A DNA stretch of 64,000 bases from Macrobrachium rosenbergii. Lineage: Eukaryota > Arthropoda > Malacostraca > Decapoda > Palaemonidae. The first letter of the stretch is position 1. Each line of letters begins with the position of its first letter. Positions 20,633 to 33,336 of this stretch are shown piece after piece. Below the pieces are notes generated by a model, which saw only the letters and a list, made by a program, of their open reading frames with translations, was not told the origin of the DNA and made no database searches. The stretch is from contig NC_089795.1 of assembly GCF_040412425.1 (NCBI RefSeq), positions 79,409,663 to 79,473,662 of the forward strand. Reading direction: 5' to 3'. Both the position numbers and the translations under genes were made by a program.

Positions 20633-21579
20633 GTAAGTATGTCTTGGTAGATATATGAGACTTTATTATCTTGTGAAGAGTCTGAATTTCCAGCCATGAA
20701 AATAAAAATTGTTTTGCAGTTGTAATATAAGAAAGGACATGTATGTTTTAAAGAAAATTGTTTGCCTAATGCTAATCTTTAAAGAAAGTACTATTGCGTA
20801 ACTGGTAATAGACTGTCTCTTGTTATTTATTACAAACTCATTAATCATAAAATAGCCTTAAACTGTGCAGAAGACATCCAGGTTCACTAAGTGAAGTGAT
20901 TTGAAGAAATTGGCTCCAGTGGGCATTCTTAACTAACCTCCAGTTCCTTTTGGATAAGCTCCTTGTATTCATTCCTCCAGGACTCACCAGCCTTCTAATG
21001 TGTCTTCCTTTCTTGACCTCATCTGCCATGTCCTCCCTACTAGATGGTGTTTTCATGCTATTTTGTGAAATACAGGGTTGTAATAAGATGGATTCTGGCT
21101 CAGAAGAAGGAACTGGAAGTTTATTTTTAAAATATAGTTCTGTTTGACAAGACCTACTATGGATTAGTTTAGTATGTAAAAAATGGATGTTTGGGTTACT
21201 GAGGTCTACTGAAGATATTTCTCATAAGAGTTGCAATTACAGTTAGTAGTTAATTCTTTAAAATTATGGTATCTTCATTTACATGGGGAACTCAACAAAA
21301 ATGGATTCATTACATATTTGTATAGGTAAGAACCTCATCAAAAGATATTTCAGTAATAGCTACTGATGTGTTTGATAGAGTAGTTTGATTTGAGAGTCAT
21401 ATGTTAATATTGCAGTGTACTTTGTAACCTTATGGTTCTATACATAGTTTTCTGACGTTTAGAAAGTTTGAGAATGATACAATAAAAAGTCAAAACATAA
21501 CCAATTAAAAATATGGTTCCTTTCCTTGTTTAAGTTTATCATCATGTTAAAATTCCTTTATGGACTTCTCTGTTGGTTG

Positions 21580-21582
<3 letters not shown>

Positions 21583-21615
<33 letters not shown>
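21583..21615. repeat. (TTA)n tract adjoining an interspersed repeat
   Basis: About 33 bp of TTA repeats immediately before the repeat at 21634-21725, with the layout of a SINE tail microsatellite. Confidence 0.85.
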
Positions 21616-21616
<1 letters not shown>

Positions 21617-21633
21617 GTAACCAATTGGTTCTT

Positions 21634-21725
21634 AGCCACGTAAAATAAGTCTAATCCTTTGGGCCAGCCCTAGGAGAGCTGTTAATCAGCTCAGTGGTCT
21701 GGTAAAACTAAGGTATACTTAACTT
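21634..21725 (+). repeat. interspersed repeat with (TTA)n at one end
   Basis: TTAGCCACGTAAAATAAGTC, AATCCTTTGGGCCAGCC, CTAGGAGAGCTGTTAATCAG and CAGTGGTCTGGTAAAAC. The inverted copy at 13866-13935 shares about 55-65 bp. The short conserved core beside a trinucleotide tail fits a SINE fragment. Confidence 0.75.
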
Positions 21726-21799
21726 TTAGTGGTTAAATCAGTCAAATTTTAGACATCCATGATACTGGTCCTTCATAAGTATTATCCTTAATATTTCAG

Positions 21800-21881
21800 A
21801 TTAGATGATAGTGACATTGTTCAGTCATGTACAAAGAACAGGGATGCTGCAGCTGCTGTAGGACGAAAGGATCTGGTACAG
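21800..21881 (+). CDS. WDR59: WDR59 exon: C-terminal helical region
   Basis: 82 nt between ATATTTCAG and GTAAGT. Encodes (V)LDDSDIVQSCTKNRDAAAAV, then GRKDLVQ. The family has the same layout: an L-N/D-x-x-D-I-x-x-x-C-x-K-NA segment and then VGRKDLVQVW, with VW in the next exon here. The phase is 1 nt in, 0 out. Confidence 0.96.
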
Positions 21882-24800
21882 GTAAGTTCTGTATGTTTAT
21901 ATTAGTTTTTATCACCCTAATGACATGAGCTATTTAATTTGCTGAATTTGATATTTTGTGGTATTAGCACTTGGTTCTTTTCAATGCCTATCTTATGTGT
22001 TCTTCTGAAATATACAATTTGTTGTATATTCTTGATGTTTGAGAAATTGCTTTTGTAAATTTCAAGTGTTCTTGTAAAATATTTGTTAGGTAGAATTCCA
22101 GGAAGTTCCAAATTGCAGAATTTGATTTTTTGTTGTGTGCCAAACACACCAAGAATGTAAATAATGGAGAAACATTGCATCTTAATACATGAGAAGCAAA
22201 CATATTGTAGCAGTGGTGTACCAGTCTCCTTGGATTGCTTAAAGAATGTTAATCTTGATTAAATTTTGGAACTTGAAATACATCAACTACAAGTCCTTTT
22301 CTGTAGATTTTACGTGTTTTTACTTGTAAGTCTAAAGCACTTGTTTTATTTTAAACTTAAAACTTTTTCCATTGCAAAAGAACCATTTAGAAAGTTGTCT
22401 ATGAAAGTCCATATCTTGTAACCACAAAAATTAATGTAGTTTGGTGTGTTATGGGGCTGAGTTAGAAAGGTGTGTTGCATCATTATTGAGAAAGCCACCT
22501 GCCTAAAGTATGCTAGATAATACGGCATCAGGGAGATGCATTGATTAAGGAAGGTTGCAAAAATGATCAGGGAGATGCATTGATTAAGGAAGGTTGCAAA
22601 AATGATGGAAGAGGCTGTTTGAGAAAGCTCTTGTAAAAGAAGGAGAGAGAACCTGGAACAACAAAGGCAAGAGTATCAGAAACCTTTAGAGAACTCGGAA
22701 ACACCTAGACCATCTTCAGAATTGAGCTCATCAACAACCCAGTCTGCTTGGACCTGGCTACTGACAACAGAATCAAGGGAGCCTGGCAGACTGAAATAAT
22801 ATAAACAGGCTGAGCCAGAGCATCCTCACTTATTCTGTGAGACTTTGCTGACCTTTGAGGAAAGGAATCCCCTTTCAAGAACAAACCAGTGATAGGATGA
22901 GAGTGAGAGCTCCTACCATATAAGATGTTAGACATACAGGATAAATAAAAGCACAGCAGAACACTCACACAATACCTTTAAGCAGAGTAGATTTGTTCTT
23001 GTCCTTCCCTAAATACTGAAGACATTGTCGGAGCAGAGGGAGGTCACAGTCTTGAACAAGGGGTCACAGATCCAACGGACTGAAAAAACTGCCATGCCCT
23101 TAAGACTGATCGAAGCACCAGGAATAAGTACTGCTTGAATCAAAAGAATGACTAGCTTCTTTGGAGCCACTTATTATAAGGATCCCAAAGAACGTTACCC
23201 GAGGGAGGGATCGTGAATTATTGCCCTGAAGACCATGGCCAGGCACAAGACAAAGCTGCATGCACGGAGGGAATGCCCACAAAGGCCATGTGCCATGCCA
23301 GTCCCCTGTAGTACCAATTACCCCAAGAGGAACAGTTAAACGAAAGGACTTTACAGGCCATGCCAGTAGGATGAATGTGTCATGTCAAACCCAAGCAGGA
23401 TCTGCTCCCCACATTTCGACCAACATGGAGACAGCCAAGTCTAGTATCATTATCACTGGAGAAACCAGTTCAAACTTCTTCAAGTAACAACACCTAGGGA
23501 AAGAGAAGTAGTGATGCCTACAAGAAACTTAGATCGGTTTGAAAAACTGTAACCTACAGAAATACTGGTCCAGAACAAAGATTCTGTGAGACCAGAGGGC
23601 ATCATAAAGACCAGTGCAGATTAGACCTAGTACAAGACACCACAAACCCTGCAAAGAAGCAGCAAAGCACTATAGAGAGCTGTTGGAGAGGGACAAGCAA
23701 GCATAGGTATCATAGGTCTGTTCCATGGAGGAAGCCATGTGTTTTTAATCAAGTCTCCAGGAAACTCTAGGCATGCCTTGACTATCACTGGCAGAAGTGA
23801 CAAAACCTCCCCAAGAGGTAGAGGATCTGCAGCACTAACAAGCTTCCTTAGGTCCAAGTAAGTGAGAAAGCCAAATGTACTGATCTCCATCGTCATCTCT
23901 TCTGTAGAAGGAGGGAAAGAAAGGAAGACGATTTTTCATGATGGATGGCAGAAACCTGTTCCAACAGAGGAGAAGTTTCATTGCAGGGAAAATAAAAAAA
24001 AAATACAAAACTCTGTTTCAAAAAGACTCATACTGCCTAAATTCTAGGGCAAAGCCCAACCTGCAGAAGAAAAATGCCTGGTGGTTGGTGGGGGGATGTC
24101 AGGGAGTTAACTTCCTTTAGAACTTTCACCTCCAGTAAGTGAAAACATCTAAGCTTGTTGACACAATAGGGAAAATTCCAGTAAGCAGAGGGAGCTCAGA
24201 AGAGAATGTTTAAGATGAGGCATTCAAGGCAAGTCACAAGAGATAGGAAAGGATGATGTAGGCTGCTTCCCAAAAACACTAAAACAAATTAAAGTAATGC
24301 AGTACAGTACTGTAGAAAAATAAGGTAAGTGAAATATAGTAAACATCCACCTTAGACTTATCAAAGCTTTCCTCAGCTTACACAAAAGGAAGCATGCCAG
24401 ACAAAACCTAGAAGAACACGACTTCCTCAGCCTCATTTCTTAGGATGAAGTTCACCAAACAGAATGTAGAAGGGCATGACTCCCTTATTATTGTGACTGC
24501 TGGCATGCATAACAAGAAACAAATGTGTAAAACCAATACACACTGAGAAGAGGAAGGCTAATTGAAAGCAGGCCAGAACTGGCAAAAGAGAATCATTAAT
24601 GAAGATAAATTGGAGCACTGGTGAGATCACACTGCATTAAGAGCTTGAAACCATCTATACAGTAGTCCAGTGATTGACCACTGGACCTGGGATAAGGGGC
24701 ACCCAAATAAAGGAAACCCCTGAGAGCAAGACAATAGCCAACAAAGCTGGGGATTGGCCATTCGAGCCATGATACAGCGGGAGACAGAGGAGCTCCCGGA

Positions 24801-26082
24801 CATGACTCCTGAACCCCAGGTCATAGATGAAGTAAAAGGAAACAATAGCAGAGACCCAGAAAAGATGATGGATGGCAACTCCACTAGCAACAGCCTGAAC
24901 ACTGTTACAACAGAGGGCACCAGAAGATGTCAAAGAATCATAACATTGAACTGTAGACATCAAAAATAAAAATATGTTTAACAGTGTTGAAAGCAGAAAG
25001 ATTCTACAGTGGCTGCCTAGAATCCCAAGTATAGAGCACTGAAAGCAGAGTCACTGCCATGAGCAGTGAAGGGGTAGGAAAAGCTAGAGAAGTGACAAAA
25101 AACAAAACTTAACCAGCTCTACTTGGCCAGGTTTCCAGAAAGAGAAGAATCAATTTGCTGAAGGGTGAGGAGCAGAACTGAACATAAAAAGGTCCTGAGC
25201 TGCCTTCAACATCCCCTGAAAGGAAAGTGAAAACAGATGTCCACACCACTTCCACAACATTCAGCTGGGGATCAAATGGTGCAACCAGTCAAGAGGAGAT
25301 ACCATCATTTGCACCAAGAGCCCAGAAGAGTGATGAACAGCAGACGATGAGCTAAACCTCACTGCCATCATCAACAGGAAGATCTTAATGAGCTGGAGGT
25401 ATCAGATTGAGGGGACAAGACCTGTACGGAAAAGGCTTGCACATTGTACCTTTTTCATAGGGAGGAAGGTGGCAACTGTACACTATACACCCTTGACAAG
25501 ACTTTGGAGGCAGACAAAGCTGCAGTGCATTACTGAATATGGAGATGTAATAAAATTCTCTGACAAGAGCCAAGCAGTGCATTACTCTTTAAAAGTTGAC
25601 TTAATGAGGAATAAATGAAAATTGAAAGAGAAACATCTCATACCTGAAAAAGTTGGCAATGCAAGGAGACAACTCTGACTGAAGCAAAAAGGTACAAAAA
25701 AGCTTAAACTCACCAAAACCTTAAACAAACTAAAGGATTGAAAACTATTTTTATACATAGATGAACTACTTTGGAAAGAATGTGAAAAAGAATTAATTAA
25801 GAATAAACATCACAAAGGCTAGAAGAATTCAAAATAGCTTTAGAAATATCATATTTCATTCAAACAATCTGCAATTGTACCAAAGAATGAGTAATATGGC
25901 TTGCGATAAACTGTTTACCTCAGAGTGGGCTTGCATGTGGAGGCTTTCTTCCTGCCGTGTTTCAAGTTGGTGTAACTGGAATCCATTTTATGCAGAATAG
26001 TGTTAATTATGTTAAATGGCTATGTATTAAAATGTTTGTTTTAAAAACATCATGTTTTCAAGGATTGCCTTTAATATAGCCA
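21882..26082 (+). other. WDR59 intron with an unassigned decayed block (22.5-25.6 kb)
   Basis: The stretch 22.5-25.6 kb is purine-rich on the + strand and GC-richer than its flanks. It holds short minus-strand frames (23627-23896, 24627-24963) with no domain I recognise. It probably is a decayed mobile element; outside it the intron is plain AT-rich sequence. Confidence 0.45.
22527..22604. repeat. perfect 39-bp tandem duplication
   Basis: The 39-bp unit beginning ATCAGGGAGATGCATTGATT is repeated exactly once, head to tail (22527-22565 and 22566-22604). Identity without substitutions points to a recent duplication or an assembly artefact. Confidence 0.9.
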
Positions 26083-26125
26083 TCCTAAAACTCCCTAATA
26101 CTCTTAGTATTAGGGAGTTTTGGGA
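26083..26125. other. 19-bp inverted repeat with 5-nt loop
   Basis: The left arm 26083-26101 (TCCTAAAACTCCCTAATAC) pairs with 26107-26125 around the loop TCTTA; one pair is G-U and the other 18 are Watson-Crick. It lies 91 bp before the acceptor of the next WDR59 exon. It could be a small foldback element remnant or an RNA hairpin. Confidence 0.85.
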
Positions 26126-26215
26126 ATGACTGTGCTGCAAATACTTCATTTAAAGAAATTTTTCCTTTATGTATTCATGAATATTCAAGACAGATACTGT
26201 TAACCTTTTAAATAG

Positions 26216-26334
26216 GTTTGGAGTCTAGCTGCAGCTACTGCATCTCTTGCATCCTCTTCAGCAATTAGTAGCATTGAAGATGTTGAATTTCCTTGGTGCC
26301 AGCATCCTTTTGCAAGAAAACTGGTTGATTCCTT
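26216..26334 (+). CDS. WDR59: WDR59 exon: VW-S-LA block and W-x-x-HPF motif
   Basis: 39 codons plus 2 nt between CTTTTAAATAG and GTAAGT. Encodes VWSLAAATASLASSS, then EFPWCQHPFARKLVDS. Matches the family's VWSLA and PWA-x-HPFGR-x-LL-x-SLL. The split Leu codon joins the next exon. Confidence 0.97.
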
Positions 26335-26862
26335 GTAAGTATATTTTCATATATACTCATTTGTAGTTGAATACAGTGCAATAGATATTTTTAGACTACA
26401 AAGATAAAAAAATTTTTCCAACCCATTACTTTCCATATAGCCCATTTTGTGTTTTACGCATTATCCCAGTTATGGTCTTGTGTAGAAAAAAGGGTTGGCA
26501 GCAGTTGGTAACTCAATGCCAACTGTAGTTCCCCAGTGGTTATTCTGATCCAGTTACAGGAAGCCAGCAGTTTTGGTTATCAATGATGAGATTGCAAGAA
26601 ATTATTTAGTTTTCATAAGATTTTATATGTCTCCCTACAAACCCATTACTGTTGTTCTAGGCAGCTTTTGCTGCACAATTGATCACCATCTGTTTGAGCA
26701 CTGATCTAAATGAGAACCCCCTCTACCTGAAGACTTTGTGTGATAATCGTTTCACCACTGTTACAGTTGCAACCTTTCTGAATCCTACTGTGTTATATTG
26801 TAAAAAATTTCTATATTAATAATGTTACATGTGTTATGATTTTTTATGATCATGTACTCACC

Positions 26863-26895
26863 TCTCTCTCTCTCTCTCTCTCTCTCAGTCTCTCA
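26863..26895. repeat. (TC)n microsatellite
   Basis: A short TC tract in the WDR59 intron, ending TCTCTCAGTCTCTC. It mimics a splice acceptor (CTCTCTCAG), but no open frame in phase follows. Confidence 0.85.
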
Positions 26896-28224
26896 TAACA
26901 GTACAGAAAAAGTACTGTACTTTTAACTTGGTTATATTATAATTATGTTAGGAGCAGATAGTGGGTTAGAATTCTCAAGTTTTATAAGTACTCAGCCTTC
27001 CCCTGTACATCATACAATCATTAATCTTCTTATAGTAAGAAAAGGTAAAATCAGTGATAGTGAAGGACTATGATTGGAGTTGGTGGTAGACATATACATA
27101 TATTACTCTATATAATTTGAAATTACAGAAGAAAACATTATACTTTATGTGATGTGGACTGACACAAAGTAGGCTCCGTATTAGACATAGGTATTAAAGG
27201 TAATGATAATAGATTTTTAAATGGAATTACATGTGATTGCGACATCAGTTACAAGCAGTGTATGTCAAGTAATTTTGATCTTTCTATGATTCCTTTTTCT
27301 CTGTTACTACATTTCGCCAGTAACTCCTATTTTGCATATAAGTTGCAGAGTAGCTTCTTTGTTTACGAGGAAGTCTTGAGCCAGTATTGAAATATGGTGT
27401 GGGTTGTCTGGAGGTTTTTACACCTTGTGGTGTTCTTTGGGCAAATTGTTATTGTATTTCTAGGCCATGTTTCACTCATGTTGTACTGAGCATGATCATG
27501 CCAAAAGCTGAGAGCAGACTGATCTCAAGCAGTGAGTTTGGCTCCTTATTTACAAAATGGTTGTTGGTGGCTGGTTTGCTGAGAATAAAATCTCATACAC
27601 TGATTGGCTGGCAATTTTTTCTTATGAGCCAATTCTTCACTTTGATGCTACATTGCTGCAACCTCATTGAATGTTGAGGATGGTTTTGGCTGCCTTTTTT
27701 TTGTGTGAAAACTCAGATGCTGAGTATTTTGATTGGTTGAGAGGCGATTTGATTCTTTGGCTGTACTGTACTGTTGTACATGCCCATGAATGCTTATTCT
27801 GATGTCTCTCTTGGTGGTGGAATCATCAGGTGTGAGTCTTACTGGTTAAAAGGACACCTGATGTTGGTATGCAGGAGGATCATTTCCTGTGTTGTGTTCA
27901 GGAGAGACTGTTGCATGAACTGTGATATATAGAGAATAACCTCTTTTTTAAGTGGAATAAAATGAGAGAAAAGGAATTAGGGTCTGAAGAAAGTAAATAA
28001 ATGGAAAAGTAGATTACAGTATGATGAAGCAAATCATGTATCAGGACAGTCACTTTCAGTTCTTCATCGTTAGTCATTAGTATAGCTTCAGAATGACCAT
28101 GGCTAGGTTTGTGTCAGTGATGTGGTTATGGTATGATTGATGTGAATAGCTTTTATTGATTAGTAATCATTACCCTTTTATTATGATACTGGAAGGCCTT
28201 TGTAATATTTGATTTCTCTGATAG

Positions 28225-28348
28225 GTTGTCCCACTACCTGAAACTTAATGATGTGCAAACGGCTACCATGCTTAGTTGTGTTTTTGGTACAAAGGCTGAG
28301 GCACAGAATGTAGCTTATCCTCGCAAGAATCGCACTGAGTCAAACAGC
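28225..28348 (+). CDS. WDR59: WDR59 exon: DVQT-x-x-MLSCVF block
   Basis: 124 nt between TGATAG and GTAAGT. Encodes LSHYLKLNDVQTATMLSCVF, then GTKAEAQNVAYPRKNRTESNS. The family has L-x-HY-x-x-x-x-DVQT-x-AMLC-VF here, followed by a disordered linker. It ends in phase 0. Confidence 0.97.
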
Positions 28349-29049
28349 GTAAGTAAAAGTGATTGTTTTTTTGCATCTTTTGGGGAGGGATAAGATTAGG
28401 AGTAGATAGTAAAAGTAAGACATTTAACATGGTGTACTTTAAAGAAAAGCAAGAATGAATTGGATGGAATAATTTAGTTTGTGTTGGAGATATTTTATGT
28501 TAATCCTGTTTGTAAGGATGCTGTATTTAGTAAGTTTATACTCTTTATGAGGATGTAGACTAATTGGCATCAGGTTAAATACTTCAGTGGTTGAAGTCCA
28601 GTCGTGGGATACTTGCTATTAAAGATTGTTCATATTCTGATTGAGTTCATCAAAGAAAAGTTATTTTGATCAACATTTATTATTTTGCAGTTTTCTGTCA
28701 TCTAAGAAAATGTATTTAATGGTTTGATGAGTTGGCTGAAAATATTTGTAGATTGGTCCCATAACAGATGTAACAATACACAGAGGAAATATTTGGAAAA
28801 AAGTGGCAACTAATTAGGAAGAACACATGAGTTAAGAATATTAACTCCAGTGATATGATTGAGTACAGAAGCTTTCAATTTGGCATGTGAAGGATGATGA
28901 AATGGAAGGATCGTAAGGAAGAGATAGTTCTCATAAAAGGAAAACTTCTTATAAAAATATAGGCTATTCAGAGCATTGCTTTGTTTAGATAACCAATGAA
29001 AGTGGAAAGCCACTGGAGCAAACAAAGGAAAAGCCAAAACTTGTGGATC

Positions 29050-29460
29050 TGTGGCAGAACTTTTAGTGAATAGTAAATTAACAGTAGAATATTCAAGAGG
29101 TGGGATACTAGCAGAACTTTACAAAGAAGTGTCAGTAGAACATTGAAACAGTATAATGGTGGAACACCAGTGTAACAGTCAGCAGAACAGTGGAACAAAA
29201 TAGGACAGTTTGAAGGTCAGACGGTAGAACGATGGAACATTAATAGAACAGCTGTACTGTAATGGTAAATCAATAGTATAATAGCTGATTGCTGATAAAA
29301 AATGGGACAGCAGATTGGTGAGGCACTAATGGAATGGTCTATTAAAGAAATCTAGAACACTAGTAGAATAAAGAGTGGAACAAACAGTGGAATAATTGAA
29401 CACCAGCAGAATGATTGTTAGGATAGCAGAACACCAGCAGGCTGGTCACCTGAGAGGTGA
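29050..29460. repeat. degenerate short-period repeat of CAGTAGAACA-type units
   Basis: The words GCAGAAC, GTAGAAC, GTGGAACA and ACACCAGCAGAA recur at irregular 10-25-nt spacing, more than 15 times (for example CAGCAGAACAGTGGAACA at ~29180). The pattern fits an old minisatellite that has drifted. Confidence 0.55.
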
Positions 29461-31169
29461 ACACAAAATGATCAAGAGAACAGATGACAATAGAATTGGG
29501 TAGTATTGCCGAATACTGTAGCTGTTGAAAGCACCAGTGAAAGGTGGCACTTTAGAAAGCTGGTGACCATTGCACATCACACTATTCCAAAGGAAATAGT
29601 AGGATAGAGGGGAACTTTTCAAGCCGGTTTATATCTAGGGTTATCATAGAAGAAACATGCAACAAAAGGACAAGGGATAATCCAATGAAAGACTTCAGTT
29701 TCCCAGAATGCTCTCAGCTGAAATATAAATGAAGTAGAGCAAGCAATCTAAAGAGTTGCTATTCAGAAGCTGAGCATAAAAGTATAATTCATTATTGTTT
29801 TTTCATATACTCGTGTGTAAAATGACAAAACCACGAGCAGTAAATATAAACAATATGTACTTATACTCTACAGCACAAGATACAGTATAGGCATAAGAAA
29901 ATATAGTGGAAGTCAGTCAAGGATAGCCTTCTATTGTACAGAAGATGTTTAAACAGGAGTCATATTGTGTCTGAATGGAAAAATATTTATCTATAAATGG
30001 CACACATATTCTTGAAGCCGATGTAAAATCAAACTTGAACTGTAGTCCAACCTTTTGCATGGCTGCCATTTAAGCACGATAAATTTCCTCAACTGGCTAT
30101 AATGCCCTCTTATGTAACTCTGCAATACAGTACTGTCAAAAACTGTATTAAACATTTACTGTATACAGTATTGTACAAAAAAGAAATACATTCCAGTTTG
30201 GTTAATTAAATTTTCAATGAAAGGGGAAAGAAGTTGGGTGTTATTTACACACACACACGAGTTGCGCTCTGCATTGCAGTCGACTGCCTTCAACTTTGGC
30301 TCATTTGTGAACTACAATCTTGTTCACATTAATCTGAGTAAGCCAAATATTTTTTGCCTCCTGGTGTGAGAAAGCAGTTCGATTCATGGAGTGTATGGTA
30401 ACTTGTATAAGAGATGGGTTCTAGTGTTATATTTTATATTCACTTTGCTACTTTCTTTTGATAACCATTTAATTGAGGTTAGTTGCACATAAATCATACA
30501 TTATGAACATACAGAGTGCTATTTTTCGTTCTGTTACTCCATTTTAAAGTTTTAAGATTGGTTTCCTTCATCACTACATCTTTTTGATACCTCTTGTCTT
30601 TGACATTTCAGTCCAACCAACTAATGAATATTTGTGAAGTTGCAAGACATTAGTATACCTGTACATGTTATACATAGTGTTGGATATTTTAATTTTCATC
30701 ACAAGAGTGAATATTGTACTCATGTCTAATACTGCAGTCGAGTGGGAAAGACCCCTTGAGATTTCTTTCATGGAGGATTCAGGCTTCTTTGGAAGTCATG
30801 ACCAAACAACTGCTATGAAGAGAGCTTTGATTTTAAATATGGAAAGATTCTTTCTGAATCGAGGTGCATTTTATATACAAATGTGCACATTCTTTCTTCA
30901 GGGTGATGGAAACCTTACGCTGTAATTCCATAATGCCATGATATATGTGAAATTTACATGTTGTACTAATTCCAATGTCCCTAAATTTGCTTTATTTTTA
31001 AAAATTGCAAGTGTAGCCATAGTAGAGTGCCATAGGGAATGGAAAAAGTATAAAATCTCCAAAATTGGCATTAAGTAATGTACATGTTGGTTATGCTATT
31101 AGATAAAGCAGGTAACTGAAATTACATTTGGAAATGAGTAAAGGTAGGTATGGAAAGGAAATACACTAT

Positions 31170-31257
31170 AAAATCTTGATAATAGATAATCCAAAACTCA
31201 AATAGTAGACATTATAGTCTTGATAATAGATAATCCAAAACTCAAGTAGTAGATGTA
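31170..31257. repeat. 44-bp tandem duplication
   Basis: TCTTGATAATAGATAATCC followed by AAAACTCAAATAGTAGA occurs twice at a 44-bp offset with about two differences. Confidence 0.85.
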
Positions 31258-33336
31258 AACAGTCATTCATAATGACTGTCTGAGCTGTTAATGTACAGGC
31301 CTCTTTCTACCTTGAAAATATGAGACTTAAATTTGTCCCATGACATGGAAATTGGAAATTTGATACTTCCAGTTTCCTTTAATTTTATCTGGTCTTTGTA
31401 AATATCCTGTGCCATTTTATCTTAAAATATGCAGATCTTGAAAACAGATAAAATTTTAAGGCATTTTTGTTCTCTTGATTGTCAACAAGGATTTGGTATA
31501 GAAAACAGTAAAGCATTTATTGTCTTTCTCTCATGTCTTTGTTTTGGGTGAAATGTCATCCAAATAGATAACAGAGTTGAATTCGGTTGAAATGCATATT
31601 TTTTAAGAAATTTTTCAGAAGAATGAATTTTACTTTTGGGTGCTTCCATTTCAAATTTAGTCAAAATACTGGAAGGTTTTGATAATTGAGGGATATGCCC
31701 ATTACAGTTATGAAGCTGCTTTCAGTTTTCACATATGTGAAGTGCTTCAACTAGTATCAGTGAAACTAGAATTCTAAATGCATCCTTAAGTTTTATATGT
31801 TAATGGGTTGTTGCTTAGGAATTGGTATTATTTACCTTTTCTAGTGACAAAATTCTTTTCTGTCTTCTCATCAAATATTCTAAAATTGTTTAGGTAGAAG
31901 CAAAAGAATTTTTACATACAGGCGATGGTAGCTGTTTCCTGTGTTTTATAGGATGATCAACTTTGGGTTATATCCTGTTTTATTCTATGAACATATCATA
32001 TTAGTGGTAGGGCAAAATACAGCCTCAAGTTTTGTAGTACAAATGTTACAGCCATAGTATCCAGTATGGGAACTCATTTTTCTTGAGCTTTCATACCTGT
32101 AGCTTTCAACTTTATTTTACTAAAAGTCTTGCCAAGTTGTTGTAATGTTTTAAAAGTAAAATAGTGATTATTGCAGTTGGTATTGTAATCCAAGTGGAAG
32201 GTAATTTTTTCCATCACTACTATAAAGTAATTTGTATATAACAATTGTCTTGAAGCAGTTTGAAAATTCCAGTTGAAAGGAGTAAGTTTTTGATAATGTG
32301 GACAAGAAAATAGTGAAATGCACTGACTCTGTGGTTATTATGATAATATACTGTAGCATTTCTTTGCTTTTTTTTCAAGAATTAGGAAGTTGCAATAAAT
32401 CTCTGTTTGGTAGCTACTATAACCGAAAGAAGATTACACTGTCATCTTTGTATTTTGTAAGAGGCGAAGAGCATTTATTTTGAAGTTTCTCATGTATAAG
32501 AATCTATTTGATCAGCATTCCATCTATACAGTATACTCTCGATACATTTTTCACCACCAGCTAAAGAATTCAGGAGTTTTTCATGCCATAGTTAAAATGT
32601 AGTTGGTTTATTTTGAAAATTTATCCTTTGACAAGAAACCCATTATTTATGATCATCCCAGTTTTGTGGTTACAAAATCATCCAGATACTGCAAGTGCCT
32701 GGAGTGAAGAAAAACATTAGTCACTGTTGTGCTTGCATGGGAGTATTCTAAGGCATCTGGCAGCAATGGTCAGCAGTCTTGTCTGTCCACAGGGGTGGGC
32801 ACTGCATTGTTCCTTAGGGTGATACCACTGTTCAGTTTTCTATGCTTCATCACTCTCATGTGCATTATTTGTGATGCATTGAATGGATTTTCATATTCTC
32901 CCTGCAGTTTGGATATGGGAGGATGATTGTCAGTTGTATTCCAACAGCTATCCTCTGGCATGATATAATTTGCAAGAATTTTATATTTATAGTATGCCTT
33001 TATTGAACACAGTATGCCTTTAATGTTTGTTCAATAGAAGTATATGTAAGTTCTTCCTGTGGCAAGGTAGGGTTCTTCCTCTGGATAAGTCATGCTTACC
33101 TATCTTCCTAACATTAAGCTACTTTCTTTATGCTGTGTAGTATTTTAGAGGTCAGGTTTTTTTCTGTTGACATTTTGTAGTAATTAGAACAAGGAGGCGG
33201 AGGTTCCTTTTTTTTCTTTTTGGTTACAAATGTATTTTCTCCACTGTATTGGGTTTGTATAAAAGTAATTTGTTTAAGAACTTCTTAACCAGTGACTTTG
33301 GTCGCGCATAAGTAAGAAATTGTGTGCTACTAATTT

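Larger units (their letters stand above)
28349..33336 (+). other. WDR59 intron
   Basis: About 6.8 kb separates this exon from the next candidate. This part is AT-rich and without a supported gene. It contains a degenerate GGAACA/AGAACA repeat cluster (29050-29460) and a 44-bp duplication (31170-31257). Short frames such as 30665-30925 have no recognisable content. Confidence 0.5.

Noticed and set aside
26880..26895. CTCTCTCAG as splice acceptor
   Set aside because: End of a (TC)n microsatellite with no open, in-phase exon after it.
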